A stretch of DNA of 64,000 nucleotides from Dioscorea cayenensis subsp. rotundata (lineage: Eukaryota > Streptophyta > Magnoliopsida > Dioscoreales > Dioscoreaceae): positions 29,584,420-29,648,419 of the forward strand of contig NC_052477.1 in NCBI RefSeq assembly GCF_009730915.1, read 5' to 3'. Under the pieces are notes generated by a model, which saw only the letters and a list, made by a program, of their open reading frames with translations, was not told the origin of the DNA and did no database searches. The stretch's first letter is position 1. Every line of letters begins with the position of its first letter. This document shows, one piece after another, positions 11,455 through 25,500 of this stretch. A program made the translations under genes and the position numbers.

Positions 11455-12432
11455 AATAATAATGTGCATATATTTATATATATATATACACACAAAATGT
11501 CATGTGCATCTGTGGTTATTCACCTTTGTCCATACGGCTTGTATAATTGATTGCCATGTAACTTTATATTATATATATATATATCAGAAACTTGGGTAAA
11601 TTTTGTTTTAAAACTCCCCAGTGGGTTGTTTGGAATTAGATTTTGGAGTGTTTTTTATAAGTTAAACACTTATAGGGTCATACAAGTTTATTTGTATTGA
11701 TTTTTCTATAAAAAGCAGAAAAAATCACTTTCAAAAGCTGTTTTAAGGTTACGAAATTATTAAATTACTTATAAAATAACAATAATTCATTAACAATAAA
11801 AATTACTATGTTTTGAATGCATAATAATTGAGATATTATAATAATTTAATAAATGACCATTTTAATAATTTATCATTAATTTTCTTTTAAAAAAAAATTG
11901 CACATCCAAACAATCACACATGAAAAACGTATAAAAATATTTTTGTATTAATTTATTCAAACAAAAAATACAGAAAAATATTTAACTTATTATTTAACTT
12001 TTTCTAAGAATCATTTTTTTTTAAGTCATTTTCTTTTTAAAAAAAATGATTCAAACAAGGCCTAAAACAACAAAGGATATCTAAAAGGGTCTAAAACAGC
12101 GAAGGATATTGAAAGGTTGCTTGCATAAGCTGTAAAAAATTTAAACCAAATGATAATACAATTCATATGCAACATAAACCATCTTCTCAATGCTAGATAA
12201 TTTTGAAGATAACTGTTGTGTGTTCATATCATGAAAGATAAGCCAGATGGAATACTGCAAAAAATGCACGCAATAAATCAGACAAATTAATGGTCTTGTA
12301 GGAAAATAACAGAATAATAAGATCACTAAATTACTGAAAGAGCACAACACAAACTCATGTGAAACAGTATTCACATAGGATAATATTTTGCAAATAAATT
12401 CCAAAGTTACAAACATACTCCTGAGATGTCCC
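11455..12432. other. Intergenic DNA between ELP6 and TON1 3' ends
   Basis: The two genes converge here. The space holds the ELP6 3' UTR, a putative MITE at 11623-12062 and a short echo (CTAAAACARCRAAGGATAT twice at about 12062 and 12091). The rest is probable TON1 3' UTR. Confidence 0.6.
11623..12062. mobile_element. Putative hAT-like MITE
   Basis: The left end GGGTTGTTTGGAATTAGATT and the reverse complement of the right end, GGCCTTGTTTGAATCATTTT, form an imperfect terminal inverted repeat around about 400 bp of AT-rich, non-coding DNA. The TTGTTTGGA-type end is typical of hAT MITEs. I could not define a clean target duplication. Confidence 0.5.
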
Positions 12433-14405
12433 TCAGAGATGATTCCCCTTGCCATCATCTTCCATGGTTCCATCACTGCCATGCCTGCGGTGAAAACAAA
12501 GTTGTGCGATTATAATGGGAAGACGAACATACGGGAACTAAGGGGTCAGAGAACCAAGCAGAGTTAAGCTTGTTTAAAACATCACAATCCCTGTAATTAT
12601 TGACTTAAGACTGTCATATGAAACAGTAATTTAAATCATCAACATGGTTACTAATGCAATTAAAAAAAATATATTACCTCCAAGATGATGTTAAATTCCG
12701 TGCTTTTCTATCTAATTGAATGTTCTCGAAGGCATTCGAAGCTCGGGTTACTTCTTCTGATACATCATCATCATATCTCCAGTTGAATTCATCCTTCCGA
12801 TAGTTAGGAACGGATGAGCCCATTCTCCGATCTGGTTATAGCCATAAAACCATAGAAATGAAAACTTGCATATACACGGAAAGTTCAAGACACCGAGGCG
12901 GTTGTCAGTAATTACCTGCTGACTGGGAAACAGAACCTGGCCTAGAATATTTGCCCACCCACACGGGAAAAAAAACAGTTATAGCAATTCAGATATATGA
13001 AAGAACTAAAATCATTTCTATTTGCTTTGAAGTTCTCAATCACCTTCCCAGTGGAGGCAAGCCACCGGCAACAGTTGATGATGATGGCCTACGAACATTC
13101 CTGGATTCCATATTTGTTAATGCATCTGTTTCTGACGCTAGAAATCTCCTACCAGGCACTCTCGATTGAGAAAGATTCTGTTGATCATGATGAAAACAAA
13201 GTAAAAATGTCAAACAGTACCCATGAAGAAAAAAACTGAAACATTGGTTATATATGAAAAACTTTGATTTTTTTCTTTTTCTTCTGAGTAAAGATGAAAC
13301 ACATAGCAAACAATTATCAGAAAGAGTAGAGGATACATGACTTTATTCTGAATAAATCATTATATGTTACAAAGTCAACACACAATCAACAGTGGATATT
13401 GATCATGACAACAAAGGACATAAATGGAAAACATAAATTTTTCTTGATGATCACACAACCTTCAGCGAATATCAACAGGAGCACAAAAAGCTTTTTAAAT
13501 AGAAGAATAAATGAGTTGCAATTTGCAAGTTCTAATAACCCAGGTTTTTTACTGGACAAGGATCAGCAAATTGAAAACTTTTATATAACAAAAAATTGAG
13601 GTCATCAATATAATTCCCAAAAAGAAACATCATGACTATTGGTTTTTTTCACACATTTTCCATTCAAGAATAAAGGGGAAAAACACACACACTTGCAGCT
13701 TCTCCCACCCACTAAACTTATGATTAACTCAAACCAAACATCTTCAAGTATGACAGTCAAAGACCAAGGTAGAAGGCAATATGGAATTCTTCAATAGTTT
13801 GGAGAAATAAGTAACTTCAGATAAGGAAGTTCACACAAGTCAGGGGGAAAAAGAAACAGGTGGATTGGGATAACATAGTTTCAATCAAAAGGCCCACAGA
13901 TAATCACATCAACAGAGTGAACATGAATCTGGTGAGTTAGGTTGGTAAAGGTATTGAACATCTACCTACCAGAAGGTTCAGAATTCAGGAGAATATCAGT
14001 CCGACATCAAACACAACTAGAGAAGAAATACATCATGTTTTAGGACAATAGAATAAAACAGGAGTTCCACAAACCAGTAAATTCAAATAACTCAAAAACA
14101 TTAATTCCTCACACAAAAGTCAGCATAAAATTTATTCCAAAATGGTTCAATATATAGAATATATTCAAGGATGTGCAAGCATGCGACGTGAATTAAACTT
14201 GAGTTATATACTTGGGATAACCTTGTACCAAAATAACCAGAAAAGGAACCAGTAACAGACCTCCAATTTTAGGTATCCTTCAAGGACATCCAAAAGTAAG
14301 GGCCTGCTGTCCGGACTTCTGTTTGGGTCAAACCCATTTTTATTACTGAAATCCTTCAATTCAGCTTTCCAGGAATCTTTTTGCTGGAAGATCCAAAACA
14401 AGTAT

Positions 14406-14436
<31 letters not shown>

Positions 14437-15896
14437 TTGAAATGATCTAAGTAGTTAGCACATAAAATATATAGTAAGTGATGTGCTTACCAAATTGCAT
14501 TCAGGTAAGTAGACTTTCAGTGTGTGTCCCAGCTGGGCCCAGTCCAAGTATTCACATACCAGTGCTGTCAATAATTGTCCTGTGATCAAGAATACAAGAT
14601 TTAATTCTCTGAATCCAAACTTTGACTATATCTGGACAGACTTAAATTAACACAAATGCCCATAGAGATTTCATATTTAATAACTTCCAGTCTTGGAAAA
14701 AAACCATACCACTAACTGTATATGAATTAATAGCTATGAGATGCTTTCATGAAGCATGATTTTTTAATTCTACTCCAAACCTGATCATTGAACTCAAATT
14801 AGGCAAACATTATCAATTACAGATCATGAAGGACTTAGGTGATAGTAGCTAGCTCAACTTACAAGCTTGATCAAGGGATGCACTCACAGTTCAGTACAAA
14901 ATACTATCAGAAGTTCAAAACCAGGTAAACCTTGATCAGCAAGCAGACTGATGAAAAAAATGATCAGACTACATGGATAAAATATAATCTCGATACCATG
15001 CATTGCAAAATGCAAATGGTTAGTGAAAATAACTCAAACCAACTATGTCTCCATGTGATGCTCAAAACTAGTCCTGTCTAAAAGGATCTTTACTTGCAAA
15101 TAGAAGACGACTAAGCTAAGTTCATATCAGGAGTTGCACCATATGTTGGACAACTCAGCTATTTTTTTTTTCATGACATCAACATAGGCAAAGTACTTGC
15201 AAAGACAATCATATTAACATCAATATATCCTGAAACAAACACAGAAAGAAACAAAGTACTAACATATTAGATCCCATATCTTGGATGATAGAAGGTACCT
15301 GAAGGGGATGCATGCAGTTGCTTAGCACGGTCATTGCAGCTACCAAGCAGAGCAGGAGCTACACCATCATCATTTTCAACTGCCCTATCCTCCTCTTCAA
15401 TTGCCTCAAACACACTAGCTCTTAGCTCAGCCTAAGAAAAAGCAAAATAATCAGCAAAATCTCCTAAACATATCCAAACAAAGATCTACAGCATGACAAT
15501 TCAGAAGAAAAAACCCATCCTAAAAACAAACGAAGAACACAAGGAACACGATCCAATGAACAGCAATTTCAAATTTCAAATTTCTCAACCAAATCTTCAA
15601 AATAATGCTTACAGCCACCAACAAATTAGCGTGGCCTTAAAAAAACATCACCTCCAAACCTAAAAAGTTCTAATTTTCCCAAACTAAATCAACAGCATTC
15701 GCTTTCAAGATCACACTCAACAAAGATAAAAACCCGCAGCTCGCCAGCCACTCGTACAAGAGGCAAACCCTAGAAACCCTAGAATTGGAAAGATCGGAGC
15801 ATATCATACCCTAATCTTGGCAAGAACCCCCTTCTTCTCGAGCGTGCGCGTGACGAGGGTCTTGAGGTCCATCATCTCTCGCGCGTAGTCATCCAT
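12433..15896 (-). CDS. TON1: TONNEAU1 (TON1), FOP-related cortical microtubule protein
   Basis: TON1 works with TON2/FASS and TRM proteins in the TTP complex that organises cortical microtubules and the preprophase band. Eight exons (high to low): 15810-15896, 15299-15431, 14491-14579, 14261-14383, 13044-13177, 12916-12941, 12678-12831 and 12433-12484. All junctions keep frame and total 798 nt, 265 residues, close to Arabidopsis TON1A. The product starts MDDYAREMMDLKTLVTRTLE, the known TON1 N terminus. A LisH-like segment follows at about 75-103 (LLTALVCEYLDWAQLGHTL), then SRPLLLDVLEGYLK, a Ser/Arg-rich linker and a C terminus with FNWRYDDD and LTSSWR. Exon 6 is a 26-nt microexon. The gene converges with ELP6. 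Confidence 0.95.
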
Positions 15897-17084
15897 CGTC
15901 ACGGCAGCTTGGTCGATCGAGGGCCGCCGGGAAGGGGAGGAGATGGGCGAAAAATTCCAAGAAGGAAGAAGCCCTAAATCTGGAAATGGAGAGGGGGAAG
16001 AGAAGAAGAAGGGGAGGCGGGCTTTACTCTTTGGATTGCTCGGTGATGCCTTCCCATCTTTATACTTTTTTATATAATTATATATTTGTGAATGTTATTA
16101 GGAATTAGAAATTTGTTTTATTATTATTTTTTTAAATTTATAAATATATTAATTATAAAATATTACATTTGTTTTGTTGGCATTGAGAAATACTGTTAAT
16201 TAATTAATTTATTAATTTAATGAAAATACGAACAAATTATGATGTCGATTGATGTGGAGTTACTACCTCATATCTCAACATACCGTGCTTTTCATTTTAT
16301 GTAAGTTGAAGTTTAAACGTGTCTCTTTGTCATAACATAAACATTATCCATAGTTAATTCATTAGTAAAATATTTTAATAAATATATATATATATGTTTA
16401 TCAAAGTGAGTGGTTATGTTTAACATCCTAATATTTACTAGGATTAGCATTTGAACTTTCAGGTTTTTTGTTTCTAGTATTTTGTTTAAGCAAAATAGTT
16501 TTTTTAAAAATAAATTAGTTGGATTTATATAAAGAGATGCAGGGATATGAGCTAACTTGATTTTTGTAGGTGTATATATGGCATGAGCAATTGAGCATTA
16601 AGAGAGACAAGATTGCCAAACTATCTTCTTTTTTTTATTTAAAAGGTAATTATTTTAATATTATTTTCACTTGAGTCATCAATTTTCTTAATTAAAAACT
16701 TTCATTTTGGTTTTTGCTAATTTTTACATGAATCCATAAATACTAAATGAATGTATATAAATATACAGTAATTTTCTATTTTTCCAGCACATAACAATAG
16801 TTCTGGGGAACCAAGGATACATTGTTTCAATGACCAAAATAAACTTTTTTTATAATTCAAAAAAACTAAAAGTGCACTTTGAAACATACAGAATGGCTTG
16901 AGTCCCTGCTAAGTCATAAAGATAAGCATATAAACATCGCATAACACTTACCAATTGAATTCCAAGAAAATTAAACTGAAATTAAAAATAAAAATAAAAA
17001 CATAAGCAAGAGATGCAATGAAGTGATCTTTAATGACTACAGAGCTGCTTTCTGGTTTGCAAAATGAAGGAACTTTAAATCCTT
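15897..17084. other. Intergenic DNA between TON1 and TerC
   Basis: About 130 bases of GA-rich TON1 5' leader adjoin the start codon. The rest is AT-rich with no supported gene, ending in the probable TerC 3' UTR. Confidence 0.6.
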
Positions 17085-20000
17085 TTAGTCAGATTCCTTC
17101 AGAAGACTCAAAACCACTCCGGTGCCAATAGTTGCGGCAACAATACCTAGGGAGGCCTCTGTTGCTATATGGAAACCTGAAACAATGGATTCAAGTGTAC
17201 AATATTCAATAAATTTATGGGCAGAAAGAAGAATAAATTTGTGGAGATGAGAAATTTAATTATGTTTGAAAGTATAAGATTTTGATGCGGATAGAGTTTG
17301 CCCACCGAAAAAGTCGAATATCATCTTCGTCCCTATGAAACCCAAAACAACTCCAATAGCAGGCTGCAAATATTAAGCCTTCGTCAATACTAGTTGAAAT
17401 GTAAGCAGAATAAACGTTATTGTTGTGTGAAATAAGAACAATTACTAGGTTGAGGAAAAGCAAATTTTGTGTTTTTAAGAAACTATTGTTGAATACCAAG
17501 AACTATAGAGTGCAACTTATGACAAAAGCAAAGAATGATAAATAGAGGATCACCTGTAAATACTCTAGGTCAGACATTTTCTGGGAAATAAGTATGTATA
17601 GAGCCCTTAAGCCTGGAAGAAAGATGACCATTTAATACTGCTCAAAAACTTGCTTGATGCAGGAAAGCACACCAGTATAGTGATAATTTATTATTCATCA
17701 TAATAAACAGGAATAATGAGATTAGATTTTGAAATTTGCGATAATCTGATGGGTAACTATTATAAAGCAAGAGAAGCATTGATCTGTGAATTGGGGAGAT
17801 GAGGAACATGCATATTGGAAAGCATGAAATTTGACCACAAATTGTGCAAGTTACCTGAGATAGCAAACAGATTTGAAGAAAAAACTATAAAAGGATCCCT
17901 TGTGACACCAAAAACTGCTGGTATAGAATCAACCTGAAAATGTAGAAGAAATACTATTTAAGAATCATTTTTAGGGGCACAGCAAGCTAAGTTACATAAA
18001 AAAGGACCAGTAGAACCTACCGCAAATGCAATATCAGTGAGTTCAATGACTGCAACGGTGAGAAGTAATGGTGTAGCCTGAGCATATGTTTCAAGAGAAT
18101 TTCTGACCATTAAAGTACTGATAAAATTGTAACAACAAAGAATATGCAATAAAATTTCAGTATGTTTGCATTTCATTCTAGTACATCATAATAGCAATCT
18201 ATACGAGGTGAGTAAAAACAAGAAAAGGAGGCAATCAATAACACAAAGAATAAACAAATATAACCTTGCAAAACTCACTTTCCATGCACCCTCTTGCATA
18301 GTTAGAAACCGGTCACCATCATAGAAAGCTGTACCTCATGGAAGAACATAGTTAGGATGTTGCCACCATTGTAACAAGTTGTGTTTGGAAAGAAAGTTTC
18401 TTACCCATATCAGATAGGGGCAACATTATCCAGGTGTCTAATTAGGGCATAAAAATCAGAGATTAATTATTTTTTAAAAATATTGAGTTAAACGAAAAAA
18501 TTTTTAAATCATATAATAGTACTAAAAAATAAATATTTTAAAATTAAAGATTTACTTCTAAAACAATAATTAATAATAATATTTTTTATAATTAATTATT
18601 AAATATATTTATTTTTAAAATAAAATTTTTATAAAAATATGTTTATAACTAGTTCAGAGAGAATAGTTCTCATTTCCCAATCAAACATGATTTATAGTTA
18701 CTTGAAGAAGGTCCATGAAATATAAAATTGCAAACAGACAAAATACCCAAGCATAATTTTGTGACAAACTACTGGTTGTCAATGTTCACATAATGGAATT
18801 CCAATCCTGAGGAAGGATTAATAGAAAGTCACAATGTAGGAGCTACCTGTAACAGGGATAAACCTTTGGCATGTCTTCACAATGAAGTTTTCAGAAAGAT
18901 CAGTATCTTCCTCTTCAGAAGAAAATAGCTGTGACAGTGAAAAATCTGTTAACTAGTTAATGTTCAGAGGAATCAAATACTTCTCTCATCATTATAGTTT
19001 CCAAATTCATAAAATCCAGCAGAGAGAAGGAATAGTGGCCTTTTTCCAAATTGAGCATTTGTGCATAATAGAAACTCACCTTGTATGACGAATAGAGAAG
19101 AATCGAGGCCAGAAGTAAGTTCACTACCTCAAACCTCTAAGAATGATTTCACAGAATTAGTACACGCACACCTAAAATATGGATGTGAAACAAGAACAAT
19201 GAGGTAATACAGCTTAGTATAGATATTGGAAACCTGAAGAGTAGCTGTTCCCAGTAAAATGATTATAGCACGAAAAATAATTGCGCCAGCAATGCCATAA
19301 GAAAGCACCCGATTCTACATTTTAAACAATTGAAGAGTACATAACCATGAGAACAATGCATTTCCATATTCATCTCCAAGAAGATGGGCCAATAAGCAAA
19401 TTACCTGATATGATTTTGGCACTTGGAAGTATTTGAAAACCAAAACAAAGACAAAGAGGTTGTCAACTGACAAGCTTTGCTCTAATATATAGCTGCATAA
19501 GTATTATATCAGTTTATCAAATTCATGATTCATACTTAACATCTATGCCCATTAAATACAAGAAATATAAAGTTAGGATGGTCTGTCTGTTATATGTCTA
19601 TCATACCCCGCAAAATATTCAGAAGCTTTTTCAGCACCTTCCTTTAAACCCAAAGCAATGCCAAAAGTCACAGCAGCAAACACCTAGAAAAAGAGAATAT
19701 GATGGCTTCCAAGAAACCATTAGACTCATCATCAAGAGGCTCAAGATGACAAAGTACAGGCAATCAGTTTTGTGAATAACTTACCCAAAAAGCAACTGTT
19801 CTAACTGAAGATGGCACGCTATCTTCAGCATTTTCTATTCCATTGTATTGAGGATCAGATCCTTGCACTTCCTCTACAGAACCATTCAATGATGACAATA
19901 TTTTAAATCAGACTTGTAGAATATGCAGGTTTGGTATTTGATTTAAGGACCACTCTAGTAAATATAGAACATCTAAGCTAGAACAAAGGAACTCTTTCTT

Positions 20001-20790
20001 TTTTTTAAAAAAAAAAAAACTTTATCAGTAAGGTGCGATAGTGCAGCTTTTGGCTCTCAAAAAACAACTATGAATGGTTTAAAAACCCAGTTTTTATGTT
20101 CATCAGACTAAAGCATATGCAAGAACACAAGGCCATTATTGATGGGTAAAAATAAGCAATTCAAGGCGTAGCAAATCACTTGCTAGTGATACAATGTTTC
20201 TTCAACAAAGATGCACCAATACTGAATAACACACAGCATTGATCTTTAATTACCTATAACAAAGTGGTTTTGCATCCGACTAGACGATACCACTCATGGA
20301 GAAGCTAATTGTAACTTCTAAAGACACAATATAAATCAAACTCTGGCAGACCATCATAAATCAATCAAAACAGATAAGAAAAAACTCCCCTAAATAACCA
20401 TCAATGCTCAATCAATAACAATGTAACAGGACTGAGATTAAAAAACCAACTCCAAAGGCCATTCAAAATCCACGAATTCTCACCTGTAACCGACTGATTA
20501 TCCCGCTTGGTTCCACCGGCAGCCAGAATCCATGGCAAGCGCCTATCCAAGCACCGCCCTCGAACTGAAATCCATGAAAACACCATCAAATTACGTCAAA
20601 AAAAGGGGAAATCAGCAGAGAAAACACAAACAGTACCTGATAAAGGGCAAGAAGAGGAGAACGAAGCATAGCGATGAAGAAGAAAAGGAGAAGCAATCGA
20701 GCTGGAAGGAACCCTAGGGATGATCACTGGAGCGAAGCGAAGGGGGATTTGAACACAGGGATGGTGGTGGATTGGGGGAGCGAAGCCCAT
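17085..20790 (-). CDS. TERC: TerC-family integral membrane protein, probably chloroplast thylakoid
   Basis: Plant chloroplast TerC (Arabidopsis PDE149) is needed for thylakoid biogenesis and may support membrane protein insertion or metal balance. Fourteen exons (high to low): 20637-20790, 20484-20564, 19785-19873, 19607-19683, 19405-19492, 19234-19314, 19080-19136, 18847-18928, 18279-18328, 18021-18077, 17855-17933, 17554-17612, 17306-17363 and 17085-17176. They total 1104 nt, 367 residues, with frame kept throughout. The first ~80 residues are Ser/Arg/Pro-rich with few acidic residues, as in a transit peptide. The TerC domain starts at RTVAFW (~103). Conserved acidic motifs are LSVDNLFVF (D144), [11 protein letters not shown] (D268, D274) and [20 protein letters not shown]. 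Several membrane segments are evident, for example ILLGTA and the last helix ending in LLKESD. Confidence 0.94.
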
Positions 20791-21444
20791 CGTTCGCGGA
20801 CATCGCCGTGTTATCGGCCACTCAGTTTCTTTTGTTTACCCACTTAACGCGTTTCCCTCCCATTTTCACTCGTTTCCCTTACTAAAAATCATCGTTTCCC
20901 AATTTCATATTTTATTTTATATAAGTTTTTTTTAAAAGTAAATATTAATTAATATAAATGATGAAACAGTGGATGTTATAGAGAGACACAAACAGAGGAA
21001 TGGGTTCATAAATATAGTATTACTATTTATTTATTTTAGTGTTCATAGAAATAAAATTAAAGGCTTGAGATTGATTGAATTACTCTGACAATCACGATTT
21101 AAATAAAAATAGTATACATTATATTTTTCACTATATTATTTTTTTTATAAATATAATATTATTATTTATTAAATAGTGCATAATTGTTAAATTAAATTCG
21201 ACAGTACGCGACCAATTTTGAGTACATTGGCGTTAGATCGCCTACGTAGGGGTGTTCGCCTCAATATCGGCTGGGCTCAGATTCGATCACGTCATGTAAA
21301 GTGAGGCGTGGTTCGATGGTGGCCTGGCTCCCACGTGTTCGTCGCGGGTTCGTGACATGTCGTCTTTCTCAAAAATAAAATAAAATAAAATAATTCAACA
21401 ATTGATATCATTCGTCTGGATTTTAAATCTAAATTATTTGTCCT

Positions 21445-21556
21445 CATTTTATATATATCAGAAAAAAATATGAAATTATACAAGATAAAAGTACGGGATA
21501 CATTTTATATATATCGGAAAAAAATATGAAATTATACAAGGTAAAAGTTCAATCCC
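21445..21556 (+). repeat. 56-bp direct tandem duplication
   Basis: CATTTTATATATATC followed by GGAAAAAAATATGAAATT-type sequence occurs at about 21445 and again at 21501, nearly identical, including ATTATACAAGRTAAAAGT. Confidence 0.8.
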
Positions 21557-21861
21557 GTTTATTCATTTCCCAAGCTAAACGTCCTCGTTTCCCAAATTGA
21601 TATTTTATTTTTAAATAAATTGCTTTTTTGAAGAGTAAATATTAATTAATATAAATTATATATTATATATACAGTAAAAAAAATGAAATTATACAAAGAT
21701 AAAAGCATGCGTTTCCCAAGCTAAACGCCCTCGTTTCTTCCCCAATTTAGATTTCAGTGTACAAAAAATCATTAATTAACCCAAATTATATATGTATATG
21801 AAAATTGAGATTCTTACTTTTATGGAAAAAAAATTAAAAGAATAAGTGAATATTGAACATT

Positions 21862-22174
21862 GCCGTTTGTTTGTGGTAAATATAATTAGAAATATTTCAG
21901 TAATTTGATATAACCATATTTAGTTGGGAACGTTTATTATCGGAAATAATTCATTACCATGTTTAATTATCATGGTAATCAATTTGCTAAAATATAAAAA
22001 GTTATAAAATTATCAAGATAATCCAAGAAATACACAAAATTTGGTGGTAATAGGATTACAAATTTTTTTGGTAATATTTGTGAGTTGGTAATGTGATATT
22101 ACCATTTAGATTATCGTTGATGCATCTACAAACAGTTCGTGGTAATTTTTTCATATTCTGACTAAACGAGCCCC
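21862..22174. mobile_element. Possible MITE
   Basis: The left end TGCCGTTTGTTTGTGG faces a right end whose reverse complement is GGGGCTCGTTTAGTCAG. The interior is AT-rich with repeated GGTAAT/ATTACC words and no coding. The ends are imperfect and no target duplication was fixed. Confidence 0.3.
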
Positions 22175-22543
22175 TAGTAATATATTATATCGTTATGGAA
22201 AAAAACATCATCTAGTCAGTCAAAAGTGCGTGAATCAAAATCGATGGATCGTCTCATATAATATAAACTTTTTATACTGGTTACGATGATCGACTGCTAA
22301 ACACCGAGTCGAACGCTGTTTCTACTGTTTATAATGGTTAGAGCCATCAGATTACCATCCAATGGCTACTATGGACATCCCTAGATTTGAAATCTAGAGA
22401 CATACCTAGATGATGAGTCCTCCCTCATTTGTTATATTATCTTATTTTCTAAAATTAAGAAAAATTGAGGGTATAATTGAAAAATTCCCAACTCTTATTT
22501 CGGCTCTTTCATCTTTATTCGAAAGGGAACAAGGGAGTCGATC

Positions 22544-25500
22544 ATGGAGGGGCAAAAGCCTGACCCTAGAGCGAAAACCCTAGCCCTAGAATTAGGCATC
22601 ACAACTGGCTTGGCGGCTACGGCGCCTGCCGCTGAGGAGGAGGAACCCAGCAAGGAGGGATTTGAAGCCGGAAAGGTCAAAGAGATGGAGCCGAAGGGCA
22701 ACCTGTCGGCCTCTGCCGCGAAGGCAGCTAAAGAGGCGGCGGCCGGATTGGTAACGGACCTCCAGAAGAAATTGCTCCGGGCGGAGCGTTTCGGTGTGCC
22801 AGTGAATCTCTCGGAGCAGGAGAAGCGCAACACTCGGGCTGAAAGGTAGATCTAATTCAAGGCTTATTTTAGTTTTGTTCTCTTGCATTAATTTTCATTG
22901 TCTGTTGATGTTATTTGCACTGGGTTTTGATTATGTTTTCCGTGAATTCATTTGGTTTTGGATATGCATGAATAGTGTTGAGAGATTTTAGTGAATGGAA
23001 GTGAAAGATTGGACCTTTCATCAATGATTGGTTATGTATTTGAAGGAGATTGCGCTTGATGATTTACATTGTTTGTCAAGTTTGAATTTTTCGTATAGAT
23101 TACTAGGCATCCGTACTAAGTACAATTGTTTATTAGCCGGTTCAAGATCTGGTGGGGAGATAATAGAATGTTTGGATGGGGATGAAATTGAGGATGTGAT
23201 AAGAATGGGGGATGACAAGAGAACCAGAATATAAGAGTAAATTTAATCAATTTATTCCCTTTGATTTGTCTGTTCCTCATATTTTCTTTGTTCAACTTCA
23301 ATCAAACAAGATAACAATTTTCTGCCTTGTTTTAGTTTCTTTCCATCTGAAGCTGGAGTTTTAATAACTGGCAAACAGGATCAAGGGTTGTGAAACCAAA
23401 CTTTTTAAGCACTTGGTGATCCCCTCTTCTACCTGTTTTAGTTGCTTTGAACTCAGAGTACACCATAAGCACAAGTCTCATCACTTGTTTCTCAAGATTT
23501 ATGCTTAGTTCCTCAGAAATTTAGATGACAGGTACAAGGGCTCCTCTCGTGTTTTTCGTGTTTCAAGTATCATGAACCAGCCTATAGGTGATTCTAATTA
23601 TTTTATCTTCTGCATTGAAATTCAATTAATTGAATAAGGATAAAGTCTTATTCTATTTGATATTATCTGCCATTTTAAACAGATTGTTGTATTTCTTATT
23701 TCTTTTCAAGTTGCCATTGTGTTGCTTGCGACTTTTGGAAACCTATGTTTTTATCAATGGGGTCATATTGGACCATTGTTCACCTATTAGATACTAAAAA
23801 TGCAAAATATGTTGATGCAGGAATCATCTTTGGGTGTGTTTGGTTGATGGTAATCACATATATTTGGGATTTTGAGTCACAGACTCACATAATTAGAGTT
23901 AGTTGGGTTTGAAAATTTGTATTGTGATAGTTTTTTTTTGGTTGGTGAAATTTGCAAATTCAGATTTAGAGATTTTGTGTTTTATTGAGAAGATTTGGAA
24001 ATTTAGATTTAGAGAATGAAATTAGGAGGAAGGACCAAATGCAAGGGAATTGAATTGGATGGAGAATGAAATTGAGATGTCAATTTACCAGATATTGGGC
24101 ATATCTCCTAAGATAATTGGCTTTTCCATATACCATGCCATAACTAAACATATGCTTGATATTATTTCAGTTGCCATATTTGAAAATCTGGATAATCAGA
24201 TAGCACCAACCAAATGTACTTCTACTGTTGTTCAAGCTCAGCAGAGGATATCAACTTTATAAGGAAATTTTTAAATTGGCTTATAAAACTCAGAGTAGGA
24301 GAATTCTTGAAGACCACCTGTGGTAAAAGCAGGAAATTCCAGGAGTGTGTGTTGAACCAACTCAGTTGTAGTTTATACTGTATTCGTATTCTAAAACTAT
24401 TATTGCATGCTTTTCATGCTCCTATGATGTTGTCATTCGTTTGCAGCCATTGCCTAGAGTACCATGGCATCTTGTAAGGAAATTTTTAAATTGTCTTGTA
24501 AAACTCAGAGTAAGAGATTCTTGAAGACTTCCTGTGGTAAAAACAGGAAATTCCAGGCAGTATGCGTTGAACCAACTCAGTTGTAGTTTATACTGTATTC
24601 GTAGTCTAAACTGTTATTGCATGTTTTTCATGCGCCTATGATGTTGTCATTCACTTGGAGCCATTGCTGAGAGTAACATGGCATTCTCTTTTGGCAGTGT
24701 GGTATAATATGGTAGATATTTATTTTAGTTTTTATCATCTTCTTTTTGTTTAGAAGATGTTGCACTCCTCTTGTTATCAGTTGGAGCCTTAAATTTTCCA
24801 TCAAGTAGCTTTTTCCCTTATGGTTAGTGCAACTTGGACTCAGATATAACTAGGTAAGGGTGTTTTCTGTATATTAGCCACTAATTCATCAGTCATCTAT
24901 TTACATAGTAATAAATTTATTTGTTTTTTTTCCCGTTTAATCTATTAACAGGTTTGGCTATGGATCATCTTCAAGTGGAACATTAAATAGTAATGCAGAG
25001 TTACTGAAAAGACAGGCTCGAGCAGCGAGGTTTGGGTTTTATGCTGCTCTATTGCAATGATTAATTGTGTTTGCTGAAGCACCTTGAGGTGTGTGCTTCA
25101 GATCTTATTTGACAAGCTCTGAGGCCTCTCTTTATGTTGTGTGTCAGGTTTGGGCTCGCTGCCGAAACAGCGCTCGAGGAAGAAGCAAAGAAGAAGGCTC
25201 GGCTGGACAGATTTGCACTAAACAAGAAGCCAGATACTTTAGAAGAAGCGAAAACAAAGGCAAGAGCAGCAAGGTTAGTTTTTAATTTTTATCACTGGCT
25301 CTCACTCATGTATAGATTATCATCCAAACAAGTAGTTTGTCCTATCATGTTTTACGGTTCTAAATCATAAATGCAGGTTCTCACAAACATCAACTGCCTC
25401 ATCAGCAACCAATGAACAAGCAAATCCTGAGATGGTAAAGCTTTCTCTATCATCATGATTCATGAAAGGCAGCATTGGAGAACAATAATGTATTGTTTGT

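Larger units (their letters stand above)
20791..22543. other. Intergenic DNA between divergent TerC and MOS11-like genes
   Basis: This is the shared upstream region. It contains three spaced copies of a CGTTTCCC...TAAATATTAATTAATATAAAT block (about 20860, 21565 and 21710), a 56-bp direct duplication at 21445-21556, a possible MITE at about 21862-22174 and a palindromic block at about 22190-22420. No gene is supported. Confidence 0.6.
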
